A stretch of 25,000 bases of DNA from Bigelowiella natans CCMP2755. Its lineage: Eukaryota; Cercozoa; Chlorarachniophyceae. The stretch is taken from NCBI GenBank assembly GCA_000320545.1, contig ADNK01002966.1, positions 1-25,000 on the forward strand. The letters are read 5' to 3'. A program made the position numbers and the translations under genes. Under the pieces are notes generated by a model. It was not told the origin of the DNA, did no database searches, and saw nothing but the letters and a program-made list of their open reading frames with translations. Below are positions 1-10,122 of the stretch, one piece after another (positions within the stretch are counted from its first letter, which is position 1; every line of letters starts with the position of its first letter).

Positions 1-67
1 CTATTACTATTATTACTACTATTTCAAGCGTAAGAATAGTGTAATTAGGTACTTAGAGCTAGAATAC

Positions 68-275
68 ATGACAATGGATCGTCCCTTCTCTAAGGGGTCT
101 GCGTCTAGCGAGTACCGTGGTGCTAACAGCTGAGCGGAAAGAAAGATCGTCAAATTGGCAGGGGAACTCTTGTTTATCCTGACGGCGAAACATTTAATGG
201 AGAGCTAAGGGGATGGAAAAATGCATGGACAAGGAGTTTATCACTATGCAAACGGGGACAAACACGTTGGAGAGG
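68..275 (+). pseudogene. Decayed MORN-repeat gene fragment
   Basis: Two MORN-type repeats can be read here, but only by changing frame. An ATG at 68 opens a short frame that stops near 135. From about 130 another frame reads GRGTLVYPDGETFNGELR (about 160-212). After a further shift near 210-216 the next repeat reads GKMHGQGVYHYANGDKHVGE (about 216-272) and then meets a stop. MORN repeats (YxGxxxxGxxxGxGxxxYxxG) usually bind membranes or proteins. The phase breaks with clear motif conservation on both sides indicate a broken copy, not a gene. An acceptor-like CTAACAG at about 123-129 leaves open that this was once an exon. No other part of the gene is visible in the window. Confidence 0.6.
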
Positions 276-1882
276 TTGTTTGATGATCGCAGCTTGTTTC
301 TCTTCCCAAAGGAGGAGCATCATGCATCTATTTACAGAATCATTTTAACACATTTCCGTAAAATAGTAATTACAATCCTAACATGGGCAAAAACCACTCA
401 CAGTGATGTTCTTGCTCATGCAGATGCAGCCAACCCAATTGCGTGACCCGGCCGCAAAAATGCCGCCAATTTGCGATCTGGCGGGAGTTGGGTGGCGTTC
501 AGCGGCGCGCTGCGTGCGTGCGCGTGGTGCAAGCGGACAACCTGGCACAGTCAAACTTGCATGCAAGCTTCATTTTTGTTGAACTTGTGTGCGGTGAAAA
601 AAGGGCCACCCGCCATGTCGCAAGTGATGCATGCGCCAATGCACGCATTGAGCTTCACCTAACACCTTGAGTTTTGGTCCAATTTCGGATTTTTTTGCAG
701 ATTCTGACAGCTCTCGATGAGAGCTTCAAGGGCAGTGACCTTCATTTCCGTTGGAATTGAGTGCAAAGTGCTCAAAAATGATGAAAACCGCAAAAAATCA
801 CCATTTTGGTGAAAAATCGACGAAAAATCAAGTCAAAAATTGCAGGTGTGCGCTGCAATTTGCCATTGCTCAACTTGTCTCACCTTTTTGGGCAATTTCT
901 GCTCGGTTCTGGTGAAAATGGATGACACTGCCCTGAAAGGACGCATCGAGAGCTTTCCGAATCTGCAAAAAAATTCCGAAATTGGACCAAAACTCGACCC
1001 GCTAGGTCCATTTTTGTGTCATTTTGTGTCATTTTGGGCCATTTTTGGCCGAATTTTCATGAAATTTGACTTTTGCAAGGCCAATTGAGCGGCGCACAGT
1101 TGCGCTGAGGGCAACCCATCGAAACTGCACACTGCTAGACTGGGATTGTGTCAAAGAGCTTGGTGAACCATGAAAAATGTCTGCACATTGCTGCAGCGCG
1201 CCTGCATGTAGAACCAACATCCGGAGAATTTTCTCCTTTGCGCGCAGCAGAATGCAGCAAAAAAAATGTGAAAATCGATGCAAAACATCGATTTTTGAGA
1301 GTTGATGGTGCTGCAAAATGGTGGAATGCATTTTGTTTGCCGTTTGTTGACTGCTCACAAAACGTGAGCTAGTGAAATCGATTGGTTCATGCGGATGTCG
1401 AAAATTGACCGGGTTTGGGCTGTCTGTGGTTGTCTAGTTGCGCATCAATGCGTTGTTCATTCCAGCATTGCTCATTGTTCATTGTATGCACGTTGGGGCA
1501 TGCTCTCAAGTCAATGATTTGCACATGGTACCAGCCATTTTGAGCACATTGAAAATGAAAGTCAATGACAAACTCATAATACTCAGCACAATGTTTTCAC
1601 TTTTTCACATGACAGTTGCATATATGTGTTTGTTGCTTGAGATGTGCACAGAAAGAAGTTTCATTTCCTCTTCCTCATTTTGGGTCATCCTTATTTCTTT
1701 CTACAACGACTTCTGCCTTTTCTGTTTCTCACTTTTGCAGTGATACGTCTACTCTTGCCTTTTTTCCTTTTCTTTATTTTTTGCATTTTTAAGTCCTTAG
1801 ACCATGTTCTGTTTCTGTCGCATGGCCATGCGCTGGAATAATTTCCCTTGGTGTTCCTTCTATTACCTTGTTTCATCTTTAT
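276..1882. other. Non-coding stretch, 3' flank of the CHAT/NB-ARC gene
   Basis: No convincing gene was found on either strand; the frames here are short and lack domain-like composition. The stretch holds a CpG-rich patch (about 440-560), a long imperfect inverted repeat (669-996), a perfect 10-bp-stem hairpin (1271-1295, AAAATCGATG / CATCGATTTT around CAAAA), and a 6-bp-stem hairpin at 1353-1369. From 1640 to 1880 the plus strand is T-rich and leads into the stop of the minus-strand gene at 1883, so part of it is probably that gene's 3' UTR. Confidence 0.6.
669..996. repeat. Long imperfect inverted repeat (foldback)
   Basis: The arms are about 669-720 and 944-996. The reverse complement of the left arm matches the right arm over about 52 of 56 positions, including an unbroken stretch ending AAATTGGACCAAAACTC. 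Weaker similarity continues inward, towards about 760 on the left and 905 on the right, so the original arms may have been over 90 bp. The spacer is A/T-rich and holds a small TCACCA/TGGTGA palindrome near 800. This could be a foldback or MITE-like element or an inverted duplication. No flanking target-site duplication was recognised. Confidence 0.65.
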
Positions 1883-4800
1883 TCACCCGGACGCCGTCAT
1901 GTTCTTCAGCTTCTGGTCCTCCGACAATCCTTCGTCGAGGCTTTCCTGCAGCGCTTGGGACATAGTGACTCTAATCATAGCTTTGCATTGGAAAGCATAC
2001 TCATGCATATTGCGGTCTGAATAAATATTGTGAGCCTTTTCGTATTCACTGACCGCCTCCGGGTACTTCCCCATGCAAGCGTACACAACACCGATAAAGC
2101 CGTAGCTAGTAGCCACATGTGGATGGGGATTCTCCGTGCCATACACCGCCAACCACATATCAAGAGACTTTTTATATTCACTGAGCGCCTCCGGATACTT
2201 CCCCATGCCTCTATACACATTACCGATGTTGTTGTAGCTACTAGCCACATCAGGATGGGGTTTCTCCGTGCCGTAAACCGCCAACCTCATATCAAGAGCC
2301 TTTTTGTGTTCACTGAGCGCCTCGGGGTACTTCCCCATCCAATTGTACACATTACCGATGTTGTTGTAGCTAGTAGCCACTTCAGAATGAGGTTTCTCCG
2401 TGCCGTACACCGCCAACCTCATATCAAGAGCCTTCTTGTATTCACTGAGCGCCTCCGGATACTTCCTCATGCTTTCATACACACTACCGATGCTATAGTA
2501 GCTAGTAGCCACATCAGGATGGGGTTTTTCCGTGCCATACACCGCCAACCTCATATCAAGAGCCTTCTTGTATTCACTGAGCGCCTCCGGATACTTCCTC
2601 ATGCTTTCATACACACTACCGATGCTATAGTAGCTAGTAGCCACATCAGGATGGGGTTTCTCCGTGCCATACACCGCCAACCTCATATCAAGAGCCTTCT
2701 TGTATTCACTGAGCGCCTCCGGGTACTTCCCCATGCTATAGTACACACCACCGATGTTGTTGTAGCTACTAGCCACATCAGGATGGGGTTTCTCCGTGCC
2801 GTACACCGCCAAACACATATCAAGAGACTTTTTATATTCACTGAGCGCCTTCGGGTACTTCCCCATCGAACTGTACACATTACCGATGTTGTTGTAGCTA
2901 CTAGCCACAGAGGGATGGGGTTTCTCCGTGCCGTACAGCGCCAACCTCATATCAAGAGACTTCTTATATTCACTGAGCGCCTCCGGGTACTTCCCCATCC
3001 AATTGTACACACTACCGATGTTGTTGTAGCTAGTAGCCACATCAGGATGGGGTTTCTCCGTGCCGTACACCGCCAAACACATATCAAGAGACTTTTTATA
3101 TTCACTGAGCGCCTTCGGGTACTTCCCCATCGAACTGTACACACCACCGATGTTATTGTAGCTACTAGCCACAGACGGATGGGGTTTCTCCGTGCCAGAC
3201 ACCGCCAACCTCATATCAAGAGACTTTTTATATTCACTGAGCGCCTCAGGGCACTTCCCCATGCTATAGTACACACCACCGATGTTGTTGTAGCTACTAG
3301 CCACATCAGGATGGGGTTTCTCCGTGCCATACACCGCCAACCTCATATCAAGAGCCTTCTTATATTCACTGAGCGCCTCCGGATACTTCCCCATGCTACA
3401 ATACACATTACCGATGTTGTTGTAGCTACTAGCCACAGACGGATGGGGTTTCTCCGTGCCGTACAGCGCCAACCTCATATCAAGAGACTTCTTGTATTCA
3501 CTGAGCGCCTCCGGATACTTCCCCATGCTACTGTACACATCGCCGATGTTGTCGTAGCTAGTAGCAATTTCTTGTTCTTTTTTGGTCATTGAACCAAGGG
3601 GTGCAAATTCAGTTTCTGCAATTTCTGCGCTTCTTCTGAACCAAACCAAAGCTTTATCATAAAGGCATGCAATTCTGCAGGCCTGTCCCAAAGTTTTGGC
3701 GAGTTGCCAATTCTGTTCTACTCCGGAGGATTTGTGCGTCATGAGTCGGGTTCCGTGCTGGAGTACTGCAGCCCATTCTTCCTGGTGACCGTGAGCTTCA
3801 TCATATTCTCCTCCATAGGCAACCAGGGTTTCAACCAGTTTTTCAATGTTAGTCTGTGGCTGCAGGTATCTGACTATCTCTTGCGTGACAGCGTGCATGT
3901 TTATATGTTTGGTTTCTCGACTCCATTGTATCAAGGAATAACGCTCTAGAAGCGCTAACGCGTCGCGCACCTCTTCGTCCTCATCAGAGACCAGCTGCCC
4001 CCCATCGTTCTCTTTGTCTTCCTTGAAATCCTCAACCTGATTGGGCGATGCGTCAAACCTTAGAAGAAGAACCAATTCCAATGGAATATTTTTTGGATCC
4101 AGGTACGCGAGCGAACGCAACAACGCGAGGCAGTCAACGCTCGAAGTTCCTGCGGTGCGGTTGGCACGTTTTCGTCGGATCGTGTCAAGGCTGGACAGGC
4201 TTGATAAGCTCTCGCGGACCACTTCGACGATGTTAAGTCTGTACGCAATGCTCTTGTTGGGGTCCTTATTCAGAAACTTTTTCTTTAGCGACCTTTTCCT
4301 TCGCATTGTCTTGATACGATCTGCCACATTGTAATAGCCCATCTCTTTGCATTGACTGAAGAATTGCGCTAGGATCACGGGGTAACCTGAAAATTCAGTT
4401 TTAAGGTACTCCATGCAGTCCTTCGCATCGATTTCGGGGCCCGGCATCGTTAGTTTGAATTTGCGGGCAAGCCGCATCAAGTCTTCATCTACGAGCCCAT
4501 CAATCAGCCAGCGCTTGACGTCCGAACTCCAATCAGTGGTTTTGTTATTTCTAGACGTTAGGATTACGTGTCCTTTGTTCCTAGGTAAGAACTCGGCCAC
4601 ATCACTGCAATCAGGTGCAACATCGTCGAACACCAAAAGGCAGCGTTCAGTCTCGATCCGTTCCCTGATGGTTCGGATAGCTGATTTGGCATCCTTTTTG
4701 TCGACAATGTGTAGGTCAGAGATTTTCTCAGCGATGCGCATGTACTCGATCTGGAGCTGCTCAGTTGTTTGGCAATTCAGCCAAAACGCGTGAGAGTATT

Positions 4801-7285
4801 GACCGGTTTTGATGAGGGCGTCGAACAATCGAACGGCCAGCTGGCTCTTTCCAATGCCCCCAGGACCACAGAGCAGGTGCACTTGTTTGCTGGTGTCGTT
4901 GAGTTCATTTAGAACCTGCTTGACTACATTCTCCCGCCCTACAAAGAAAGGCACTTGCTCTGGGCCGGGGATGAGTTTCATTGATGCACGAAGTCTCGTC
5001 TGAAACAAGGAAAAATACCATCAGATCAAATGTTAGATGCTACACGTTTCCTCATGGGAAGGTGCGCAAGCTCACGATTGACACATTTAATGGCGCATTG
5101 TATAGATTAAACAATGAAAATATCTACCTTCTCTTTCGTTTCTTCTTCCACGATTAGCGTCTTGGCAATGCTCACTAGATGATCTTTATCCTTAATTATA
5201 ACCTTCTTGCTGTCAGATAGGGAAGATATGCCCATTTGCAAAAGTCGTTTGGCCATCTCTAGGCACATAGCAGGGTTGCGAATCTTCTCCCAAAGATTTT
5301 TGTCTATGTGACATTTCCATATAGGAATTTAACATAACACGCAAACATAAACCCAATAATATCTGTACCTTTTTCAAGCTTAGAAAAATGGTAATTTTTC
5401 AGGCCTTGAGTAGCAATGAACTTCGAGTATAAATATCTTAGAAACAGTTTCTTGAATCGCTCTTTATATAAAGGTTTCATCTCCACAGCCTGCAAGTAAA
5501 CGTGTCAATTGCTGCTTGGACCGAAATAAGATGACAATATTTTACAATGATTAACTCTAATGGAAGATCAATTTGCACCTTACAACAAGGGTAAGCAATT
5601 TGCTTTCTTGACGTAGTAAACAGCAACAGAGATTTGCTTATCTTTAGAATCTGGTGAAATGCTTGCGGTCCAAGGAAATTGGACACATTGTCGCAAATCT
5701 AAAAGACAAAATTTTCACCTGGGTTCAACCTCAAACTAGAAACCCTCATAATGTTCATCTAATCAAACAAAAAAGGTACCAGTAAGATTCGTTTTTCTTT
5801 TTTATCTTTGAGCGTATGGAGAGGATCTCCTGCTATCAAATGGTGGCTTTTATCGGAACATGTCGTTCTTGCAACCGCCGATAAAACACCCTTTTCATCA
5901 GCAATGTTGGTAAGGTCCACCTGAAAAATGCCATCATCGTTACGAATGCGCTAACAACACAAAGAACGTGCATCAATCGAATGAACTCTTGCATCCTTTC
6001 ATGTGTACAAAACATGCACATTACATGTACGTGCACGCACACACGGAAAACACAATGCTGACCCAATAGATAGCATCTGGCCCGTCGTTGTCATGCCACA
6101 TGGATCGGGCTACCACCTCCGCCAAAACAGATTTCCCGCTACCCTTGCCACCTACGATTTGGACCCATCGAGTTGCAAACGTTTTCTTAAAAACAGCATG
6201 ATCGTTCTTTATGGAAAGTCTACAATTTTCCAAGATTTCACGATACTGCTTCTTCACAAGATCTCGTGAGAAGAAAGACCCAGGATCTTGTTCTGGGATC
6301 CATCCCGTTTTGGGCTCAATTTGTTCCACTTCCCTGAACCCGTATTTCACGTTGTGGATTTCTTCGGTGTTGGTGCGGGGTAGAAGAATCAATTTGTCCA
6401 CTTCGTTCTCAGCTAAATCCGCCCAAATTAGCTCCTCTTGCACTTCCTGATTGATGTTTTTCTCCTCGCAGAAGCTACGAAAGTGTTTTTCCACTTTCCA
6501 CTTTGCATTGTGTGTTGTGTATTGCGCATGTAGATTCTTGAGTTTTTCATCGAGCTCGGTTATAATCAATGATGGTTCGAGCTGTTCATCGAGGAAAAAG
6601 AGTGCTCTGTCTTTACATTGTTGAGCTATCTCACGGAGCCTTCGCTTGGCCTGTTTGAAAGCTTCCAATACAGAGTGCCCTTGCAGCAACCGTTTATAAA
6701 ATGTACTGGCAAATACTGGAGCTCCGTAATCACTGAGTTGATCCTTTTCTCGACAGACTATAACGTGTCTCACCAGCCCATCTTCTATGAGTTTTTTGCC
6801 TACAATCTCGCTGTGGCATGCCGCTAGATACGCAATCTTAGGTCGTCCGTTTCGAGTTCTTCTGAACATTTCTGCGAGGTCTTTTCCATCTAGGTATTTG
6901 CTGGTTTTTCCAATCGCTGGGCCACCTTCAATGCAGAGACCCTTCTCAGGATGACCGTGTCCAGAGTAATGGAAACAAAAGCAACTAGAACCGATTGCAG
7001 CATCTATTTGCTCCTCACTCGCACGATATGTCGAATACTGAAACTTGGGATAAACTCTTTTAAGTTCCCGCATCAGCTCATACTCGGTTTCGAAATCAAG
7101 TGCCTTATTGTCAGCATCGTTTATCGGAGAAGATGACACGTAGGCGATGCGGGCTGGGAGCTGCTCGGGCGATGATGATGCCGTTGGCTTTGCGTGAGAC
7201 GGAGAGAACTAGGGGTTAGAAGAGATAGAGAAACGTGGAAAGGAGGTGAATATAATGCGGAGAGAGAGCGAGGGTGAGAGAGAGG

Positions 7286-7321
<36 letters not shown>

Positions 7322-7505
7322 CTAAAAGAGAGAATCTAGGAGAGAGAATGTGCAGAGATAATTTTGGAAATTTGAAATGACATTTTATCCTTGATTCGAT
7401 ATAAAAACAATAACAATTTTATTTTAATAATAATAATAATCATAGTAATAATCATAATAATAGTATTAATTCACAACTAGAATTGTATGGATGATTCTAA
7501 GCATG

Positions 7506-7536
<31 letters not shown>

Positions 7537-7938
7537 GATATACACATATAATATTCTCAGAATGTGCATATTTTCCAATTGTAATTCTGAAATCATGCTC
7601 GAATGCTTTATATGATCTATCGCAGAAAGGGATTTGGAAAAAATGCTTGAGTTTTTCTTACATGCGATGAGGGCTCCTTGGTATCTGCTTTTTCGAACAT
7701 TTTTCTTATTGTTGCGAGGAGGGTATTGAATTTTCTTCGTGGGCCCATCTTGCCTTGAACCATCTCCTTTACTTCGTCCTGCGTCATTTGTAACAGGTCC
7801 TCACCTGTAAGCTCGTTTTCCTCTATTATCTACATGAATGCATGCAGCAGCATTAGTTAAATCTCAGTGCCATCATCGATTACGTATTAGAATATCTATG
7901 TGCAATAAAAGCTAGTGATTATAATATACTAATATATA

Positions 7939-7984
<46 letters not shown>

Positions 7985-8302
7985 AAGGTATATTCAGTCA
8001 TGTGTATGACTTCATTGGAAAGAGAGGGGTGGGGGAGAAGTGCGGATCTATTTTTTACCTTAATCATGTTTGGCCTCGTTTTGAGTTCATCGGCATTCGC
8101 ATGGATCCATTTTACTATATCCTCAGTATAGAATTCCATGAACTGATCCCTGGTCGGAGCATTGCAGTCCTTCTGTATGATTTAAACATTCTACCTCATT
8201 AGACTAAACCATAAGCTCATTGGGGGTTAATCCCCCTCTCCCTCCCTCCCTTCATATTTTTCCTACCTTGATGAGTTCATTCGCACTCACTTTTCTCTGC
8301 AT
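1883..8302 (-). CDS. SAM-CHAT-(NB-ARC)2-TPR protein, NLR-like STAND protease
   Basis: Nine predicted exons: 8302-8267, 8172-8059, 7829-7662, 7208-6063, 5950-5780, 5698-5579, 5489-5369, 5303-5128, 4999-1883. All junctions keep phase and give 1722 residues. Domains in order: SAM-like helical domain (about 22-98; LTGEDLLQMTQDEV); CHAT caspase-like protease (about 125-320) with HYSGHG (His190) and LAACHS (Cys237); NB-ARC 1 with P-loop GGKGSGKS (Lys465), Walker B RILLICDNV (about 542-550) and LLLFTTSRK; NB-ARC 2 with P-loop GPGGIGKS (Lys735), Walker B LLVFDDV (805-811), GYPVILA and MHD-like MHAVTQ (1052-1057); then 12 TPRs of 44 residues plus one degenerate leading repeat. By family knowledge NB-ARC/TPR modules sense ligands and oligomerise, and CHAT domains cleave proteins. 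The start ATG follows a purine-rich tract; a longer 5' frame (see 8510-9250) is an alternative. No signal peptide or membrane segment was seen. The ligand and substrate are unknown. Confidence 0.88.
2114..3565 (-). repeat. Eleven tandem 132-bp units encoding TPRs
   Basis: Eleven direct repeats of exactly 132 bp each encode one 44-residue TPR of the kinesin-light-chain style (unit core GKYPEALSEYKK...YGTEKPHPDV). A twelfth, diverged repeat follows at the protein's C-terminal side (about 1990-2113). Units are nearly identical in DNA, not only in protein. The neighbours at 2510-2641 and 2378-2509 share even the rare variant SVYESMRKYPEAL. Variation clusters in a few positions (for example NVYCSM, GVYYSM, SVYNWM, NVYRGM), which lie on the first helix. 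This pattern points to recent expansion by unequal exchange. Confidence 0.95.
7261..7322. repeat. (GA)n tract inside intron 3 of the CHAT gene
   Basis: A purine GA microsatellite on the plus strand is a CT-rich pyrimidine run on the gene's strand. It lies about 50-110 nt upstream of the predicted acceptor CCCCTAG at 7209 and may serve as an extended polypyrimidine tract for that 3' splice site. Confidence 0.8.
7508..7981. repeat. Two (TA)n microsatellites in CHAT-gene introns
   Basis: TA dinucleotide runs lie at about 7508-7537 (in the 453-nt intron 3) and about 7943-7981 (in intron 2). Both are outside the predicted exons. The first is preceded by a TAA/AAT-rich region (7415-7470). Confidence 0.85.
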
Positions 8303-8387
8303 TTTTTCCCTCCTTCCCTCTCTCTTCTTCCCCCTTCTCTCTCCCTCTTTCTCCCTCTCTCTTACTACCTCTCCCCCCCTGTCTCTC

Positions 8388-8394
8388 TCTTGCC

Positions 8395-8452
<58 letters not shown>

Positions 8453-8462
8453 CCTCTCGCTC
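8388..8462. repeat. (CT)n microsatellite upstream of the CHAT gene start
   Basis: The plus strand is a long, nearly pure CT run within a broader pyrimidine-rich stretch (8225-8470). On the gene's strand it is a GA-rich leader ending just before the predicted start ATG at 8302. If translated from further upstream it would encode an Arg-Glu repeat, which is why the long open frame through it is not by itself proof of coding. Confidence 0.85.
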
Positions 8463-8509
8463 TCGCTCGTCTCCCTGTGTGTTCTGAGAACCTTCATCAT
8501 CTTGGATTG

Positions 8510-9250
8510 AATCGAGATGGTGGTGGCGTGCCTGACGATGGGTGATGAGACCTCAATGTTCGTGAAGTCCCAATTTCCGTCATTTTTCTGTTTCTGAAGG
8601 CAATTTGGCACCAAAATGGAGGGCATTTTCACACTTTTGTGATTCGGACTCAATTGGCTGCGCCGAGCATCACTGGGTGAAGTGATCCAGGATGTTGCCG
8701 TCTTGCTCGTGCAGCTTGCATCAATGCTGCATTTCAATGTTCGAGTTTCAATGCAGGAAAAGCACGGAACTTGGCAACGCGTTGCCTGATTGAAAATTGG
8801 GGTGCGTTTGGAGTTTGGACTCATCACACCAATTGGTCCTTTGACGATCGACCTCCACAACACCAGCTTCCACTCGTCAACCAAACAGCTAGTTCGAGGC
8901 ACTGCGTTTCGTGCGCTTTGCAAGCGAACATTTTTGAAACGTTGTCCATCTTTGATGGACAATGTTCTTGCAATCAGGTGTGTTCCAATCTGGCAAAGCT
9001 TTGATGTCCGGCTAGCCGCGGTGTGCTGATGCCACTGGTGCAACCTCGTCCACGCTCCGTGCACAAACTTCCTTCTGATGCTGTGGTCAAGTGGCAACGT
9101 TGCAGTGCACATGAGGGAGTTTCCTCCACTTGTCCGTTGTCCGAAGCTGATGAAACTCTTTCCTTCACACACTTTGCAATTGTTTTTTGAGGCACATTTC
9201 ATTTTGCTGCTCATCACTTTTGATTTGTGCAACTGCAACATTCCAATCAT
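8510..9250 (-). CDS. Long open frame of unknown status upstream of the CHAT gene
   Basis: The minus strand is open without a stop from 9250 (ATG) through the GA-rich tract into the first CHAT-gene exon, in the same frame. About 245 codons lie before the repeat, which is long for chance. The translation is Cys-containing (CASKNNCKVCEGKSF near its start; CQVPCFSC near the middle) but matches no domain I recognise and reads less like protein than the exons around it. It could be a real N-terminal extension of the SAM-CHAT protein, a separate gene, or a decayed coding repeat. The base composition resembles the non-coding stretches elsewhere in the window, which argues for caution. Confidence 0.25.
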
Positions 9251-9872
9251 TCGTTCATCAATGACGCAATGGTGCAGGTGCTGCTGTCACGTCACACGCT
9301 GCATGCGCCATGAGAATCCATGTGCATGCGTCTCTGCCATTTGGACCCTAGCGCACACATGGCTAACCACAACGTCAGGGAATTGAATTGCCGCACAGAC
9401 ATGCCAGCATGCGCCGCACACAGCATGCCAGCATGTGCAACACTAGCTAGCTGGAGCACCGCGTTAGAACGCCAATGATCGATCAATCAGAATCAACACA
9501 TGTAAGCGATGCCGACAAGTGCAAACAAAGTAGCATGGCAAACGATTACAACGACGCAGCACGCTATCATTAATCATGCTAGCACAGCGTGCTATTTCCT
9601 CGACACTGCACATGCTGGTGCAAAGATGACGCAGCGAAGCACTGTGCAACTGGTTGGCCCGGCGAAGCAAAGCTACAATGTACACCTCCTCATCTCAATT
9701 CTACTGCATGCTAGTGTCCAAGTCGTATAACTGCCCTCTAGAAATGCTTTGAGCCTAATGATGTACCCCGATAACCGCCACTGAGTGCCAAGCAATTCGG
9801 TTCTTGTCTGTGGCACGCATGCTGCATCATTGTGATCAGGTACATTCAATGCGTGAGATCGCAACCGGTGCA
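9251..9872. other. Intergenic, no gene seen
   Basis: Only short frames occur on both strands. The stretch is rich in GCATGC, TGCA and CTAG words, like the other non-coding blocks, and runs up to the stop codon of the cysteine-rich gene at 9873. The frame at 9673-9873 on the minus strand continues past that stop in a different phase and is not considered coding. Confidence 0.55.
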
Positions 9873-10081
9873 CTACTGCATTGACCCCCCCTTGTAGTCC
9901 TTAGGATGAAGAGCTTTGCCACAGATTGCAATTCCAAATGGCACAGTCTCGTCTCCAGGAGGAATGCCAAAACGACAGTCACAGCACAGCACGTTCCCTT
10001 TTCCAGCACAAGGGCGAAGATCCTTGAAGCCACACCAAAGCGTGGATACACCCTGAAATGAATGAATACTTTAGTGCGGGC

Positions 10082-10122
<41 letters not shown>

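Noticed and set aside
2030-3592. 520-codon plus-strand open frame with repeats such as HIKSLLVFTERLRILPHA
   Set aside because: It is the antisense shadow of the TPR array. Units of 132 bp (a multiple of three) keep a stop-free antisense frame in every unit, so its length is no evidence of coding.
6003-6269. 88-codon plus-strand frame
   Set aside because: It overlaps the P-loop end of CHAT-gene exon 4 and the following intron in antisense and shows no domain.
8220-8510. Plus-strand frame of Leu/Ser repeats
   Set aside because: It is a translation of the (CT)n microsatellite.
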